Below, one piece after another: positions 42,731 through 51,220 of a DNA stretch of 64,000 nucleotides. Numbering within the stretch: the stretch's first letter is position 1; each line of letters starts with the position of its first letter. Origin of the DNA: Chryseobacterium polytrichastri (lineage in GTDB: Bacteria > Bacteroidota > Bacteroidia > Flavobacteriales > Weeksellaceae); NCBI RefSeq assembly GCF_900142445.1, contig NZ_FRAV01000009.1:100887-164886 (forward strand), given 5' to 3'. Made by a program: the position numbers and the translations under genes. The notes below the pieces were generated by a model that saw nothing but the letters and a program-made list of their open reading frames with translations, was not told where the DNA came from and made no database searches.

Positions 42731-42754
42731 AAGCTCCCTCTATAAAAAGGGAGC
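42731..42754 (-). terminator. Terminator of nuclease/ligase operon
   Basis: GCTCCCT and AGGGAGC pair around eight bases; on the minus strand TTTTTTATTTTC follows. It lies 37 bp after the exonuclease stop. Confidence 0.85.
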
Positions 42755-42791
42755 CGATATAAAAATGTTTAGTTTCAAAGTTGCAATATTA

Positions 42792-43340
42792 CTATTGTTG
42801 CAAACACCAATGCAAAATCTTCGCAATATTCTTTGCATCGTCAACACCTCTATGGTGAGTACCTTCAAGCTTGAAATTTAATTCTCCTAACGCTCTTGCC
42901 ATTCCGACACTTTTTCTGACAATCGGATGCAATTGCCCAAATAAAGTTTTCACATTAATATGGTCATCACTCAAAGGATAATCTACATTGAATCTTCTTG
43001 CCTGATTTTGAAGCATGTTTAAATCGTAGTTTCCATAACTTGCCCAGGTCAACTCTTCAGAATCATATTCTGCTCTCAAAATATCTAATGCATCTTCCAA
43101 TAAAATACCTTCATCATCAAGCATTTGCTGAGTAATGGAAGTCAGTTCCGTACAAAACGGACTTACTTTTGAATATTGGGGTTTTACTAAAATCCCTTCA
43201 TTTTTGGAAACCTTACCGGTTTTTGCATCCATGATACAAACACCGATTTCTATGATTTCACTTTCTTGACCTCTTGGCGGACGGTCATTCCAACACGTGG
43301 CTTCGAGGTCTATAATTAATATATTATCTGTTGTTTTCAC
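42792..43340 (-). CDS. DEDDh 3'-5' exonuclease (ERI1/KapD-like), copy 2
   Basis: 182 residues covering one exonuclease domain. Exo I: IIDLEATCW (Asp, Glu). Exo II: WASYGNYDLNML (Asp). Exo III: HHRGVDDAKNIAKIL (His and Asp). The LEATCW form is typical of the ERI1/Snipper group that trims RNA 3' ends. A close paralogue lies 24 bp upstream. The pair ends an operon with RNA ligases and an RNase Z-like gene, which supports an RNA substrate. Confidence 0.88.
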   Translation of the reverse strand: MKTTDNILIIDLEATCWNDRPPRGQESEIIEIGVCIMDAKTGKVSKNEGILVKPQYSKVSPFCTELTSITQQMLDDEGILLEDALDILRAEYDSEELTWASYGNYDLNMLQNQARRFNVDYPLSDDHINVKTLFGQLHPIVRKSVGMARALGELNFKLEGTHHRGVDDAKNIAKILHWCLQQ

Positions 43341-43364
43341 TTTTTATTTTTAATTGTTAATAAT

Positions 43365-43910
43365 TTACTGCAAAATCTCTCTCAAAATTTTAGCAGCATT
43401 GTAAGCATCATCTGCTCCGCTGTGATGATTTCCTTCAAAATCCATGTTCATGAAATTCAGGGCTCTTTTCAAACCCATCATTTTAAAAAGTCCATTATAC
43501 TTTTTGAACTGATACATCACGTTTATATAATTTTCTGAAAAAGGATTTTCAATGCCGAGTTCATCACACTGTTCCATGATCTGCTCTTTATCAAAGTTTC
43601 CAAAACCAGCCCAAGTAAGGGAAGTTGAATCATATTCATCACTTATTTTCTCACAGGCTTCTTCAAAATAAATTCCTTTTTCTTCTATCATCTGCGGAGT
43701 AATTCCTGTAAGCTCTGTACAAAATTTATTGATTTTAGACCTTTCTGGAATTACATAAATACTTTGTTTCTTGGAAATTGCTTGTGTTGTTATATTTAAT
43801 TCGCAAATTCCTATTTCTATAATATCTACTTTTTGTCCGGCGGGAATTCTATTGTTTTCCCAACACGTGGCCTCTAAGTCGATGATTAATATTGTGTTTG
43901 TTGTTTTCAT
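43365..43910 (-). CDS. DEDDh 3'-5' exonuclease (ERI1/KapD-like), copy 1
   Basis: 181 residues with the same motifs as its neighbour: IIDLEATCW, WAGFGNFDKEQIM, HHSGADDAYNAAKIL; all four catalytic acids and the His are present. The two proteins align end to end with shared blocks such as KFCTELTGIT versus PFCTELTSIT, so they arose by tandem duplication. It would trim 3' ends of damaged or immature RNA. An AT-rich palindromic repeat separates it from the metallophosphoesterase gene. Confidence 0.88.
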   Translation of the reverse strand: MKTTNTILIIDLEATCWENNRIPAGQKVDIIEIGICELNITTQAISKKQSIYVIPERSKINKFCTELTGITPQMIEEKGIYFEEACEKISDEYDSTSLTWAGFGNFDKEQIMEQCDELGIENPFSENYINVMYQFKKYNGLFKMMGLKRALNFMNMDFEGNHHSGADDAYNAAKILREILQ

Positions 43911-43916
43911 AATTAA

Positions 43917-43987
43917 TTTAATAAATGATAATTGGTAAATGATAAATGATTTTTACATTATTCATTACCAATTATTCATTACTCATA
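43917..43987. repeat. Palindromic TAATTGGTAAATGATAAATG repeat
   Basis: GATAATTGGTAAATGATAAA is followed by its inverted partner ACCAATTATTCATTACTCAT. Same family as the tRNA-array spacers. Confidence 0.5.
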
Positions 43988-44551
43988 TTAGCTTCTTGGA
44001 GCAAAAGGTGGTGTCCATTTTTTCTTTTTCATCAAATCTTTAACTTCTTCGTAAGAAATCGGATAAAAATTATGACAATCTACGCCCACATCGATACTCA
44101 ATGCCATTTCATCATCCGGTAAAGTTCCGTGTGAATGACCGTAGAGTTGCCATGTTCCGTGATGTGACGCATTCCAGGTACGCATCGCATAATGAAAAAG
44201 AATAATTTTCTGTTTACCATGAACTGCTTCTTCATCTTCAATTGAAAATTCATGATAATCTTTAATCCATTCGAATCTATCTGCTACTCGAAGAGCAGAA
44301 TATTCATGATTGCCTTTTATCAAATAGATTTTACCATTCAATCTATCTAAAATATCTTTGGTGAAATCTGGTTTTCCTAAACTCATATCACCCAAATGGT
44401 AAACAGTATCGTCTTTACCGATCCTTTCATTCCATCTTTTGATGAGTTCTTCATTCATCTGTTCCAAAGACTCAAAAGGTCTTTCGGAAAATTTTATAAT
44501 ATTTTCATGACCAAAATGATGGTCTGCTGTAAAAAATATATTGGGTTTCAT
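43988..44551 (-). CDS. Calcineurin-like metallophosphoesterase
   Basis: 187 residues. Metal-binding motifs: FTADHHFGHENI (D-x-H), HLGDMSLG (GDxxx), KGNHEYS (GNHE/D), LFHYAMRTWNASHHG and LYGHSHG (GHxH). Small phosphoesterases of this type are common in phages and near RNA ligases. In an RNA repair setting it could remove 2',3'-cyclic or terminal phosphates left by ribotoxins, but that is inference. It lies 24 bp after the RNase Z-like gene. Confidence 0.88.
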   Translation of the reverse strand: MKPNIFFTADHHFGHENIIKFSERPFESLEQMNEELIKRWNERIGKDDTVYHLGDMSLGKPDFTKDILDRLNGKIYLIKGNHEYSALRVADRFEWIKDYHEFSIEDEEAVHGKQKIILFHYAMRTWNASHHGTWQLYGHSHGTLPDDEMALSIDVGVDCHNFYPISYEEVKDLMKKKKWTPPFAPRS

Positions 44552-44575
44552 TTTTTGTCTTGTTTAAATTTTTAA

Positions 44576-45520
44576 TTAATTTTCTCGAAATGTTTTATAA
44601 AAAGCTGTTTCAATTTCCAGTTTGTCGCTTTCTGTATATCTTCTTGAAAAGTGAATCGGAATTGCTTCTTTCACTTCACATTCATTCATGATTTTTCCGG
44701 ATGCAGTAGCAAAACTGTGATAGTTTTGTTTAGCAAATTCCTGATCTTCATCTTTGTAAAATGTTTCGATGTAAACCATATCTGCTTCTTTAAAAACAGT
44801 TTTTATTTTTTCATAATTGTTTTCACATACTGCATGATCCATGATTACACCTAGCTTATATCCTGCATTACGTTCCAACAAATGAAATAAATCTGCTGCT
44901 TTATATACTGTTTGTTCAATCTCAATTTCTTTATCTGAATTGTTATTTTCAAAAGCGGTTTTCAATTCACTGATCCATTTTCCTTTTTTAAATTCGGAAG
45001 TATTTTCATTAAAAGTGACTGAATCTTTTTCCTTGAATAAATAAGCTATGGAATCTGTTTTGTGATCAAGAATTGCGAAATCAACATTCACATATTCATC
45101 TTCAAAAAGGAAATGTTGGGTTTTAACCCATTCAAGATTCCAATGTGGTGGACGAATTTTATACACATTAATTTCTTCTTTTGAAACAATTTCTCTGATT
45201 TCATATTCGATAGCGTTTTCACCTACTAAATTCCAAGTGTAAGATTTTAACCTTGCTTCAATTTGATGATGAATATTTTTCGGACCGCAAATCACAATTT
45301 TTTCTCCGCTTCCAATTTGATGTCTGAAAATTCCATCAAAATTTGAAAAATGATCAATATGGGTATGGCTTATAAATATCGCTGAAACCGACTGTATTTC
45401 TTTCACTGTCAGTAAACTCGCTTCCCCGCAATCACACAAATAGTGTTTTCCTGAATTGGGAACTTTTATTAATATGCTAATGTCTTCTCTTAAAAGACTT
45501 TTTATTTCTGCTTGTAACAT
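44576..45520 (-). CDS. RNase Z-like MBL-fold nuclease
   Basis: 314 residues. It has the metal-binding motif SHTHIDHFSNFDG (HxHxDH), GPKNIHHQIE, the HSFATASGKIMN segment, and the late motif IPIHFSRRY, which matches the HFSxRY motif of tRNase Z. These features suggest an endonuclease acting at tRNA 3' ends. It is a divergent, non-housekeeping copy encoded between RNA ligase and phosphoesterase genes. In permuted tRNA maturation, RNase Z cuts the linker after the acceptor, so this enzyme could process the permuted genes at 42.1 kb. That role is inferred. Confidence 0.8.
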   Translation of the reverse strand: MLQAEIKSLLREDISILIKVPNSGKHYLCDCGEASLLTVKEIQSVSAIFISHTHIDHFSNFDGIFRHQIGSGEKIVICGPKNIHHQIEARLKSYTWNLVGENAIEYEIREIVSKEEINVYKIRPPHWNLEWVKTQHFLFEDEYVNVDFAILDHKTDSIAYLFKEKDSVTFNENTSEFKKGKWISELKTAFENNNSDKEIEIEQTVYKAADLFHLLERNAGYKLGVIMDHAVCENNYEKIKTVFKEADMVYIETFYKDEDQEFAKQNYHSFATASGKIMNECEVKEAIPIHFSRRYTESDKLEIETAFYKTFREN

Positions 45521-45548
45521 TTTTTTTATTTTTTATTAACCATTCCTA

Positions 45549-45632
45549 TTGTCATTCTGAATGGAACGAAGTGGAGTGAAGAATCTATTTAATATAAAGA
45601 AGAGATTCTTCCTTCGTCAGAATGACAAACTC
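45549..45632. repeat. Dispersed inverted repeat, GTCATTCTGA..TCAGAATGACA family
   Basis: ATTGTCATTCTGAATGGAAC..GAAGAATCT and the inverted AGATTCTTCCTTCGTCAGAA..TGACAAACT. Confidence 0.7.
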
Positions 45633-45681
45633 CCTGCACAAATAAACCGATTATTCTGTGGTTTAAATTTAACACGTAAAA

Positions 45682-45711
45682 AAGTTTCGATAAAATGAAT
45701 TACCGAAACTT
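45682..45711 (-). terminator. Terminator after Rnl1-like gene
   Basis: AAGTTTCG and CGAAACTT pair; on the minus strand TTTTTTACG follows, 10 bp after the ligase stop. Confidence 0.75.
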
Positions 45712-45721
45712 AATCTTTATT

Positions 45722-46312
45722 TTACACAATAAGTTCTTTTACCGATCTTCTACGTACACCAAAGTCAGATTTCCTGATCTTACACATACGGTTATCAGCA
45801 ATATGATGGAAAACGATACCTTCCATATTATTCTCAGAATTACTTAAAAAGTTTTTGATAAATTCAAAATCTAAACTTTCTAAACTAAGAATATGAGTTC
45901 CGTGTTTAACCAATAAATGACCTTTAATATTTTCCGGATTGCTTCGTACTTTTTCACCAATAAGTTCGTATGTACCATCTTCTACTTTGTCCAATTCAGC
46001 CAAAGCATGGAAGCCTTCCCAGAAATATGTATCTTCTTTTTTATTAATATCACACTTTACCCAATGCGGATGATGGCCAGTAACAAAATCTGCATCCTGA
46101 CACGGAATCGCACCTTCAGGAGCTATTTTACCCTTCTTCGCATCATATCTTTTGTATAATTTACCGTTGATCACTGCGCATGCAGAACCATCAAACTTTT
46201 GTGTAGCAATAGCTTCTCCGTCAAAAACCCATTTGTTTTCAAGATTAATTTCGTTAATAACTCTGCCTAAATTATTTATATCTTTTTTGAATAATGTACT
46301 TATCTTCTTCAT
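45722..46312 (-). CDS. RNA ligase, Rnl1-family-like (DUF5565)
   Basis: 196 residues, essentially the nucleotidyltransferase core. Motif I is ATQKFDGSACAV with the AMP-accepting Lys (KxDG). Later motifs: YFWEGFHALAEL, GTYELIGEKV (motif III region), NMEGIVFHH (motif IV) and CKIRKSDFG (motif V). It lacks a long C-terminal domain. It would seal RNA ends through a ligase-adenylate intermediate. It is 50 bp after the Rnl2-like gene, so one operon encodes two different ligases. Confidence 0.85.
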   Translation of the reverse strand: MKKISTLFKKDINNLGRVINEINLENKWVFDGEAIATQKFDGSACAVINGKLYKRYDAKKGKIAPEGAIPCQDADFVTGHHPHWVKCDINKKEDTYFWEGFHALAELDKVEDGTYELIGEKVRSNPENIKGHLLVKHGTHILSLESLDFEFIKNFLSNSENNMEGIVFHHIADNRMCKIRKSDFGVRRRSVKELIV

Positions 46313-46362
46313 TTTTAATTGTTTTTAAATTAAAAAAATCTTCATTGGTATAATTGCTGAAA

Positions 46363-47376
46363 CTATATTTTTGCTGAAATTAATTCTTCGTTTACAATTT
46401 CAATAACCAAAGAATTCAATTTTTTATTGATTCTTTTCTGTTCACCTTTTTCTATCGTTGTGAAAATTTTCGGGAAATCTTTTTCAAAATCCTCCAAAAT
46501 GTCCTGTGAGAAAAGACCAATGACTTTCCCAATCATTTTGGGTTCAAATTCACCAATCTTGCTTATCACGTTATTCAACCTATTTACGGTTACATATTTT
46601 TTCATTTCTTCCCAAATATTTTGGGCAGTTTCGCTGAAATGAACTTCCTTTTGAACAGGTTTATCTTTTTTAACCATTTTAGATTTTTCAATCCATTTTT
46701 CATTTTTATTTTTCAAAATGATTCTTGCACCGTTTCCAAAATATTTGGTTTTCAAAGTTTTAACAATTGTTCCTTCACACCTATTATCCTCTAATTCAGG
46801 CAATCCTAACCATGCCGGAATTTTAGAATTAAAAGCATTAGGGAATCCCAAAGCAACTTCCAATGTTCCTTGGAATAATATTTTAGCAAAGAAAAATCCT
46901 GCTTCTTCAAAAATTGCATTCGCTACATCTGTATCCAAATAGGTAATCCCATTCAACTTAATATCAAATCCATAAAATTCGTTGTAAGGTGCATACTCAA
47001 TACCTTTTTGTACTTTAACTGCATCCTCAGCAGGTTCCACTTCTTTATGTTTGTAACCTCCACCGAACAATTCACCGTAGATCACTACGGTTTCCAAATC
47101 CGGATAGATATTTTTAACTTTATGAAACACATCAATTACGTTTTTTCTGTAACGTTCTAATATTTGATGTGCATTATAGAATTTTTCATCCTTCTCGATG
47201 AAAGCAGTTCTTTTGGCAATCTTAATCTCCTTTCCATCGGTAAAGAAAGAGAAATTAGCACCATGAACCTTTTCCTGTACAATGAAAATCTCATCCCCAA
47301 AACCTTGTAACTTGATCTGATCGATCACACGGGCTTGGTAAGCATTTTCTATAGCGTTATATGTTTTGAAAATCAT
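46363..47376 (-). CDS. RNA ligase, T4 Rnl2-like
   Basis: 337 residues. Motif I is VQEKVHGANFSFF (KxHG, the hallmark of Rnl2 ligases), motif III lies at VVIYGELFGGG..EFYGFDI, motif IV at CEGTIVKTL and motif V at IILKNKNEKW. A helical C-terminal domain (about residues 245-337) fits the Rnl2 pattern. Rnl2 enzymes join 3'-OH/5'-phosphate ends, preferring nicks in duplex RNA, such as a cut anticodon loop or stem. It starts 4 bp after the DinB-like gene. Confidence 0.9.
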   Translation of the reverse strand: MIFKTYNAIENAYQARVIDQIKLQGFGDEIFIVQEKVHGANFSFFTDGKEIKIAKRTAFIEKDEKFYNAHQILERYRKNVIDVFHKVKNIYPDLETVVIYGELFGGGYKHKEVEPAEDAVKVQKGIEYAPYNEFYGFDIKLNGITYLDTDVANAIFEEAGFFFAKILFQGTLEVALGFPNAFNSKIPAWLGLPELEDNRCEGTIVKTLKTKYFGNGARIILKNKNEKWIEKSKMVKKDKPVQKEVHFSETAQNIWEEMKKYVTVNRLNNVISKIGEFEPKMIGKVIGLFSQDILEDFEKDFPKIFTTIEKGEQKRINKKLNSLVIEIVNEELISAKI

Positions 47377-47380
47377 TTTT

Positions 47381-47944
47381 TTAATTTTTAATAGTTTCTA
47401 ATTCGTTATTCTTCATCTGAGTAACGTGCCTTTGAGCGTGAAGTGAAAGAAAATAAATGTATTCATACACATTGATTTTCCCCAGTCCATTCACTGTCAT
47501 TGTTGTTTTACAGAGGAGACCTTCGCCGTTTTTCATCAAGTCTAAATAATTTAAACACTGATGATATTGCTGAGAAATTAAACTTCTGATTTCATTTAAA
47601 TTTAATTCTCCTTTTGGTTCCATATGTTCTGGTCTTATCCATTCAAAAGCTCCATACTCACCTACTTTTTCAAACCTTTTTTTATTGAAACTGTATTTTT
47701 TAATTTCAAGATTTAAATCAAGATCCAGATAATTTCGCATTGCTTTTTTTGAACCTTTCTCAATGAGAATCAACAAATAGAAGTTCGTAAGATAAACATG
47801 CTCTAAAATCTGTTGAATCGTCCAACCTCCATTTGAAGGTCGATGATTCAACGTAGCTTTATTTTTATCAAACCATCTGTCAACCTCATCAAAACTGAGA
47901 TTCAAATGCTTTCTTATATCTTGAATTAATCTAAAAATGTCCAT
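47381..47944 (-). CDS. DinB-like four-helix protein
   Basis: 187 residues. The fold is shown by SNGGWTIQQILEHVYLTNFY near residue 40 and the C-terminal YIYFLSLHAQRHVTQM, giving the three His typical of DinB/YfiT metal sites (H-x(n)-H-x3-H). Such proteins are often thiol transferases or of unknown function. It lies 18 bp after the ATP-grasp gene and 4 bp before the Rnl2-like gene, so it belongs to the operon, possibly as the partner of the ATP-grasp enzyme. Confidence 0.75.
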   Translation of the reverse strand: MDIFRLIQDIRKHLNLSFDEVDRWFDKNKATLNHRPSNGGWTIQQILEHVYLTNFYLLILIEKGSKKAMRNYLDLDLNLEIKKYSFNKKRFEKVGEYGAFEWIRPEHMEPKGELNLNEIRSLISQQYHQCLNYLDLMKNGEGLLCKTTMTVNGLGKINVYEYIYFLSLHAQRHVTQMKNNELETIKN

Positions 47945-47962
47945 TACAAGTTTTTAAAGTTT

Positions 47963-48739
47963 TTAATTTGAAAAATAAATATTCAATGCTTTGATAATAC
48001 TTTTCACGTTGGTATTAGGATAGAATCCGGAACTATTGATACAATTTATTTCAACAATTTTCCAGCCTTCATCCGTTAAACAAATATCCATTACAAAGGC
48101 TTCTGCAAGATTGAAAAGTTGAATCATTTCATTGGCAAAGCTTAATCCGTCTTCTGAAACATGTTCTTCGAAAAGAGCATTATCATTAAATTTATAATAT
48201 CCTCCATCGATAATTTGTCCACCAACAATCCAAAGTCTAGCTTCTTTTATTGTCCGTTTCGCTTCAGAAATCTGAACTAAAGAATCTTTTGTAATTCTGT
48301 TGGTTTTATTTTCCAGGGATTCAAAAACAAAATCTTTCCATTCTGCTTTATTGAAAACTCTTCCTGTAAAAATTTTCGCTTCGCTGTACGGTTTAATGAA
48401 TTTGAGTTCATCTTTCCCCCAACTCAATTCTTCTGAAATTTTGTGAACAGAAACTTTGTGATTAAGAAGATTTTCACCATAATATGTAGCATACACTTCA
48501 TATAAGTGATTACCTCCATAAAAAGAACCAGGAAACCAATCGGTATTTTGTTTTGCCAATCTTGCAATTGTCACCGAGCCATATACGAAAACATCATTTC
48601 TGCCTGTTTCGAAATCTATTTTTTCTGCAGTTGGCGGAATATTAATGACATCATAATCAATGTTTAACTCTTCCAAGGCATCAAAAATTTTATAATGATC
48701 TGGGTCTAAATACACATTAGCCTGAATTAAAAAATACAT
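47963..48739 (-). CDS. ATP-grasp domain protein (R2K-type)
   Basis: 258 residues. The C-terminal half has the ATP-grasp features EARLWIVGGQIIDGGYYKF, FVMDICLTDEGWKIVEINCIN (acidic metal ligands) and SSGFYPN. The N-terminus (FLIQANVYLDPDHYKIFDAL) fits the compact R2K group often found in phages and conflict systems. It would join a carboxylate to an amine using ATP, perhaps modifying a peptide, tRNA or protein. Context within RNA ligase genes suggests an RNA-linked modification; target unknown. Confidence 0.75.
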   Translation of the reverse strand: MYFLIQANVYLDPDHYKIFDALEELNIDYDVINIPPTAEKIDFETGRNDVFVYGSVTIARLAKQNTDWFPGSFYGGNHLYEVYATYYGENLLNHKVSVHKISEELSWGKDELKFIKPYSEAKIFTGRVFNKAEWKDFVFESLENKTNRITKDSLVQISEAKRTIKEARLWIVGGQIIDGGYYKFNDNALFEEHVSEDGLSFANEMIQLFNLAEAFVMDICLTDEGWKIVEINCINSSGFYPNTNVKSIIKALNIYFSN

Positions 48740-48848
48740 GGTTACTCGTTTTAAGGTTCTTATTTTAATTTTTTGAATGGAAGCTTGAAGCTGGAGGATG
48801 GAAGTAATCGAATTGTTTTAAACTTCCATCATCCTACTTCCAGCTATT

Positions 48849-49334
48849 TTATACCATCATATCAGCACAATTAGAACTTGCGAATGCGTAAGGCTTTGCT
48901 TTAAACACATATCCCATTCCAAGAATATATCCCATCGCATCTTTCAATGCTACGTTGGATTTAAAATCCGGGTCGGTATTAATGTCTGCGTGTACCTCCA
49001 TTTCCACATCATAAGTTTCCAGAATAGAGCAAATTGCATAAGCGATTTCTACGGATTTGTTTACTTCATTCAACATTCGCTCTTTGATACTGATCTTCTG
49101 TATTTCTCTTTCTTTTCTGATAAAGGTAAACGCTCCTTTTCCCTCACGAATAAACACTACTGCCGTAGCATAATTAATGGCGTCACCATAAACATGTGAG
49201 TCTGAACCCACACAAACTTTCAGTCGATGTCCATTAGCTTGTTCGCGGAGGATGGCTTCTTCTACCAATTGTGTGATAGAATGTTGGAAAAATTTCCCAG
49301 TCATATTTTGCCATGTTTGTTGTTGCGTTTCCAT
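48849..49334 (-). CDS. RNase H-fold protein (YkuK/DUF458)
   Basis: About 161 residues from the ATG at 49334 (METQQQTWQNMTGKFF); an in-frame TTG at 49379 gives a longer but less likely form. The RNase H-like fold is marked by KVCVGSDSHVYG (first catalytic Asp), an IEVHADINTDPDFKS-like segment (MEVHADINTDPDFKSN) and YVFKAKPYAFASS. Members of DUF458 are predicted nucleases or nucleic-acid-binding proteins. It is the first protein gene after the tRNA array on the same strand. Confidence 0.8.
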   Translation of the reverse strand: METQQQTWQNMTGKFFQHSITQLVEEAILREQANGHRLKVCVGSDSHVYGDAINYATAVVFIREGKGAFTFIRKEREIQKISIKERMLNEVNKSVEIAYAICSILETYDVEMEVHADINTDPDFKSNVALKDAMGYILGMGYVFKAKPYAFASSNCADMMV

Positions 49335-49463
49335 TTTTTCTACATGTTTGTTTAAATACTTATTTGTTAATAATGTCAATTGTGAATAGTCAATTCGCTT
49401 AGCTTGTCAATTTTTTAAATTCACTTGTGAAACAAAATTCACGATTGACTATTCACCGTTTTG

Positions 49464-49534
49464 CACTCCGAACCGGATTCGAACCAATACCATCAGTTTT
49501 GGAGACTGAGATGCTGCCATTACACTATCGAAGT
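49464..49534 (-). tRNA. tRNA-Trp(CCA)
   Basis: Acceptor ACTTCGA/TCGGAGT, anticodon arm TCAGT-CTCCAAA-ACTGA, T-arm ATTGG-TTCGAAT-CCGGT, discriminator G73 as usual for Trp. CCA not fully encoded. Last tRNA of the array. Confidence 0.9.
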
Positions 49535-49612
49535 AATTTTATAAGTAATGATTAATGGGTAATATTTTTCTTTATTATTACTCTCATTGCACATCACTTA
49601 TTATTTATATTT

Positions 49613-49688
49613 TGGTGGAACAGACAGGAATTGAACCTGTACCTTTAGTTTTTCAGACTAACGTGCAGACCTTCTACACCACTCTTCC
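49613..49688 (-). tRNA. tRNA-Phe(GAA)
   Basis: Acceptor GGAAGAG/CTGTTCC (one mismatch), anticodon arm TTAGT-CTGAAAA-ACTAA, T-arm ACAGG-TTCAATT-CCTGT, encoded ACCA end. Confidence 0.9.
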
Positions 49689-49773
49689 AAGTTTATAAGT
49701 AATGAGTAATTGGTAATAAGTAATATTTTTCTTTATTATTACTCATTGCTTATTATTCATTACTTATGTATTG

Positions 49774-49847
49774 TACGGAAAGAGGGACTCGAACCCTCAA
49801 AACCTTGATCCTAAATCAAGTGTGTCTACCATTTCCACCATTCCCGC
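49774..49847 (-). tRNA. tRNA-Leu(TAG)-like, short variable loop
   Basis: Acceptor GCGGGAA/TTTCCGT with wobbles, anticodon arm CTTGA-TTTAGGA-TCAAG, T-arm GAGGG-TTCGAGT-CCCTC. The variable region (about seven bases) is far shorter than the class II arm expected for Leu, which is unusual. Confidence 0.75.
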
Positions 49848-49924
49848 AAATTGATGAGTAATTGGTAATATTAAAAACGTTCAATATAATTACTCATTGC
49901 ACATTACTTATTACTCATATTTTG

Positions 49925-49997
49925 TACTCCATAAGGGAATCGAACCCTTGTTTTCTGCTCGAAAGGCAGGCGTCCTAACCGGTTAGACGAATGGAGC
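49925..49997 (-). tRNA. tRNA-Glu(TTC)
   Basis: Acceptor GCTCCAT/ATGGAGT, anticodon arm CCTGC-CTTTCGA-GCAGA, T-arm AAGGG-TTCGATT-CCCTT. Parent-like body for the UUU-anticodon copy at 51639. Confidence 0.9.
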
Positions 49998-50004
49998 GTT
50001 AAAA

Positions 50005-50082
50005 AAATCAACCAACCAGGAATCGAACCTAAACAACAAGAGTACATTTCCTGCATGCTGCCGTTACATTATCAGCTGATTT
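50005..50082 (-). tRNA. Degenerate tRNA-like gene with enlarged anticodon loop
   Basis: Acceptor AAATCAG/TTGATTT region, T-arm TTAGG-TTCGATT-CCTGG. The best anticodon stem is GCAGG/CTTGT around a nine-base loop AAATGTACT, in which GTA follows a T. Possibly a Tyr-type or frame-shifting tRNA, or a decayed gene. Confidence 0.55.
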
Positions 50083-50085
50083 TTA

Positions 50086-50223
50086 TGGTGGAAGCAGTAG
50101 GATTCGAACCTACTCAGCAATGAAGCAACAGATTTTAACTCTGTTACTTTTTATTTTTTAAGGAATCGTTCAATTCGTTCCTCATGTCAGTCTGCCCCGA
50201 CTCTCCAACTTCGGCGTACCTCC
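50086..50223 (-). tRNA. tRNA-Leu(TAA)-like gene with 51-nt insert in the anticodon loop
   Basis: 5' part 50223-50189: acceptor GGAGGTA, class II D-arm CCGA..TCGG, GCAGA, CT. 3' part 50137-50086: TAAAA, TCTGT, 14-nt variable region, T-arm GTAGG-TTCGAAT-CCTAC, acceptor TGCTTCC, A, CCA. Without 50188-50138 the two parts make an 87-nt tRNA with anticodon arm GCAGA-CTTAAAA-TCTGT. The insert contains a hairpin AGGAACG/CGATTCCT. It may be an intron-like insert or a rearranged gene. Confidence 0.6.
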
Positions 50224-50396
50224 TTTTTAATGAGTAATAAGTAATTGGTAATGAGTAATTTTTTTCCAATTAACTTTTAACTCTTACTTTGTTGAAGAAA
50301 AATAAAGCCTGTCATTATTTTTTTAGTTTGATGTATGAACTTCTTCGCTCGACAAACTCTTTTTTTCTTCGGAACTAATCTCATTTTAGTTATTTG

Positions 50397-50478
50397 AGAT
50401 GGTGATGGGATTCAAACCCACTCAGTTTTCACAACGGTTTTGCAGACCGCCCCGACTCTTCCACTTCGGCGAACCATC
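50397..50478 (-). tRNA. tRNA-Cys(GCA), copy 4
   Basis: Acceptor GATGGT/ACCATC, anticodon arm GCGGT-CTGCAAA-ACCGT, T-arm GTGGG-TTTGAAT-CCCAT, discriminator U73 typical of Cys; 12-nt variable region. Confidence 0.85.
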
Positions 50479-50634
50479 ATTTTTATAAGTAATTAGCAAT
50501 TGGTAATGAGTAATTTTTACTTATTAATTTGTGAAGAAAAACAAAGCCTGTCTTAATTTTTTGTTTGATATAAGAACTTCTACGCTCGACAAACTCTTTT
50601 TTTTCTTCGGAACTAATCTCATTTTAGTTATTTG

Positions 50635-50716
50635 AGATGGTGATGGGATTCAAACCCACTCAGCTTTCACAACGGTTTTGCAGACCGCCCCGACTCTTCC
50701 ACTTCGGCGAACCATC
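50635..50716 (-). tRNA. tRNA-Cys(GCA), copy 3
   Basis: Same body as the other copies with one change in the variable region (CAGCTTTC versus CAGTTTTC on the plus strand). Confidence 0.85.
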
Positions 50717-50888
50717 ATTTTTATAAGTAATTAGCAATTGGTAATGAGTAATTTTTTCCAATTAACTTTTAACTCTTACTTTGTTGAAGAAAAATAAAGC
50801 CTGTCATTATTTTTTTAGTTTGATGTATGAACTTCTTCGCTCGACAAACTCTTTTTTTCTTCGGAACTAATCTCATTTTAGTTATTTG

Positions 50889-50970
50889 AGATGGTGATGG
50901 GATTCAAACCCACTCAGTTTTCACAACGGTTTTGCAGACCGACCCGACTCTTCCACTTCGGCGAACCATC
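50889..50970 (-). tRNA. tRNA-Cys(GCA), copy 2
   Basis: Same body; one change next to the anticodon stem (plus-strand GACCGACCCG versus GACCGCCCCG). Confidence 0.85.
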
Positions 50971-51138
50971 ATTTTTATAAGTAATTAGCAATTGGTAATG
51001 AGTAATTTTTCCAATTAACTTTTAACTCTAATTTTTTTGAAGAAAAATAAAGCCTGTCATTATTTTTTAGTTTGATATAAGAACTTCTTCGCTCGACAAA
51101 CTCTTTTTCTTCGGAACTAATCTCATTTTAGTTATTTG

Positions 51139-51220
51139 AGATGGTGATGGGATTCAAACCCACTCAGTTTTCACAACGGTTTTGCAGACCGCCCCGACTC
51201 TTCCACTTCGGCGAACCATC
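51139..51220 (-). tRNA. tRNA-Cys(GCA), copy 1
   Basis: Identical to copy 4 over the tRNA body. Confidence 0.85.
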
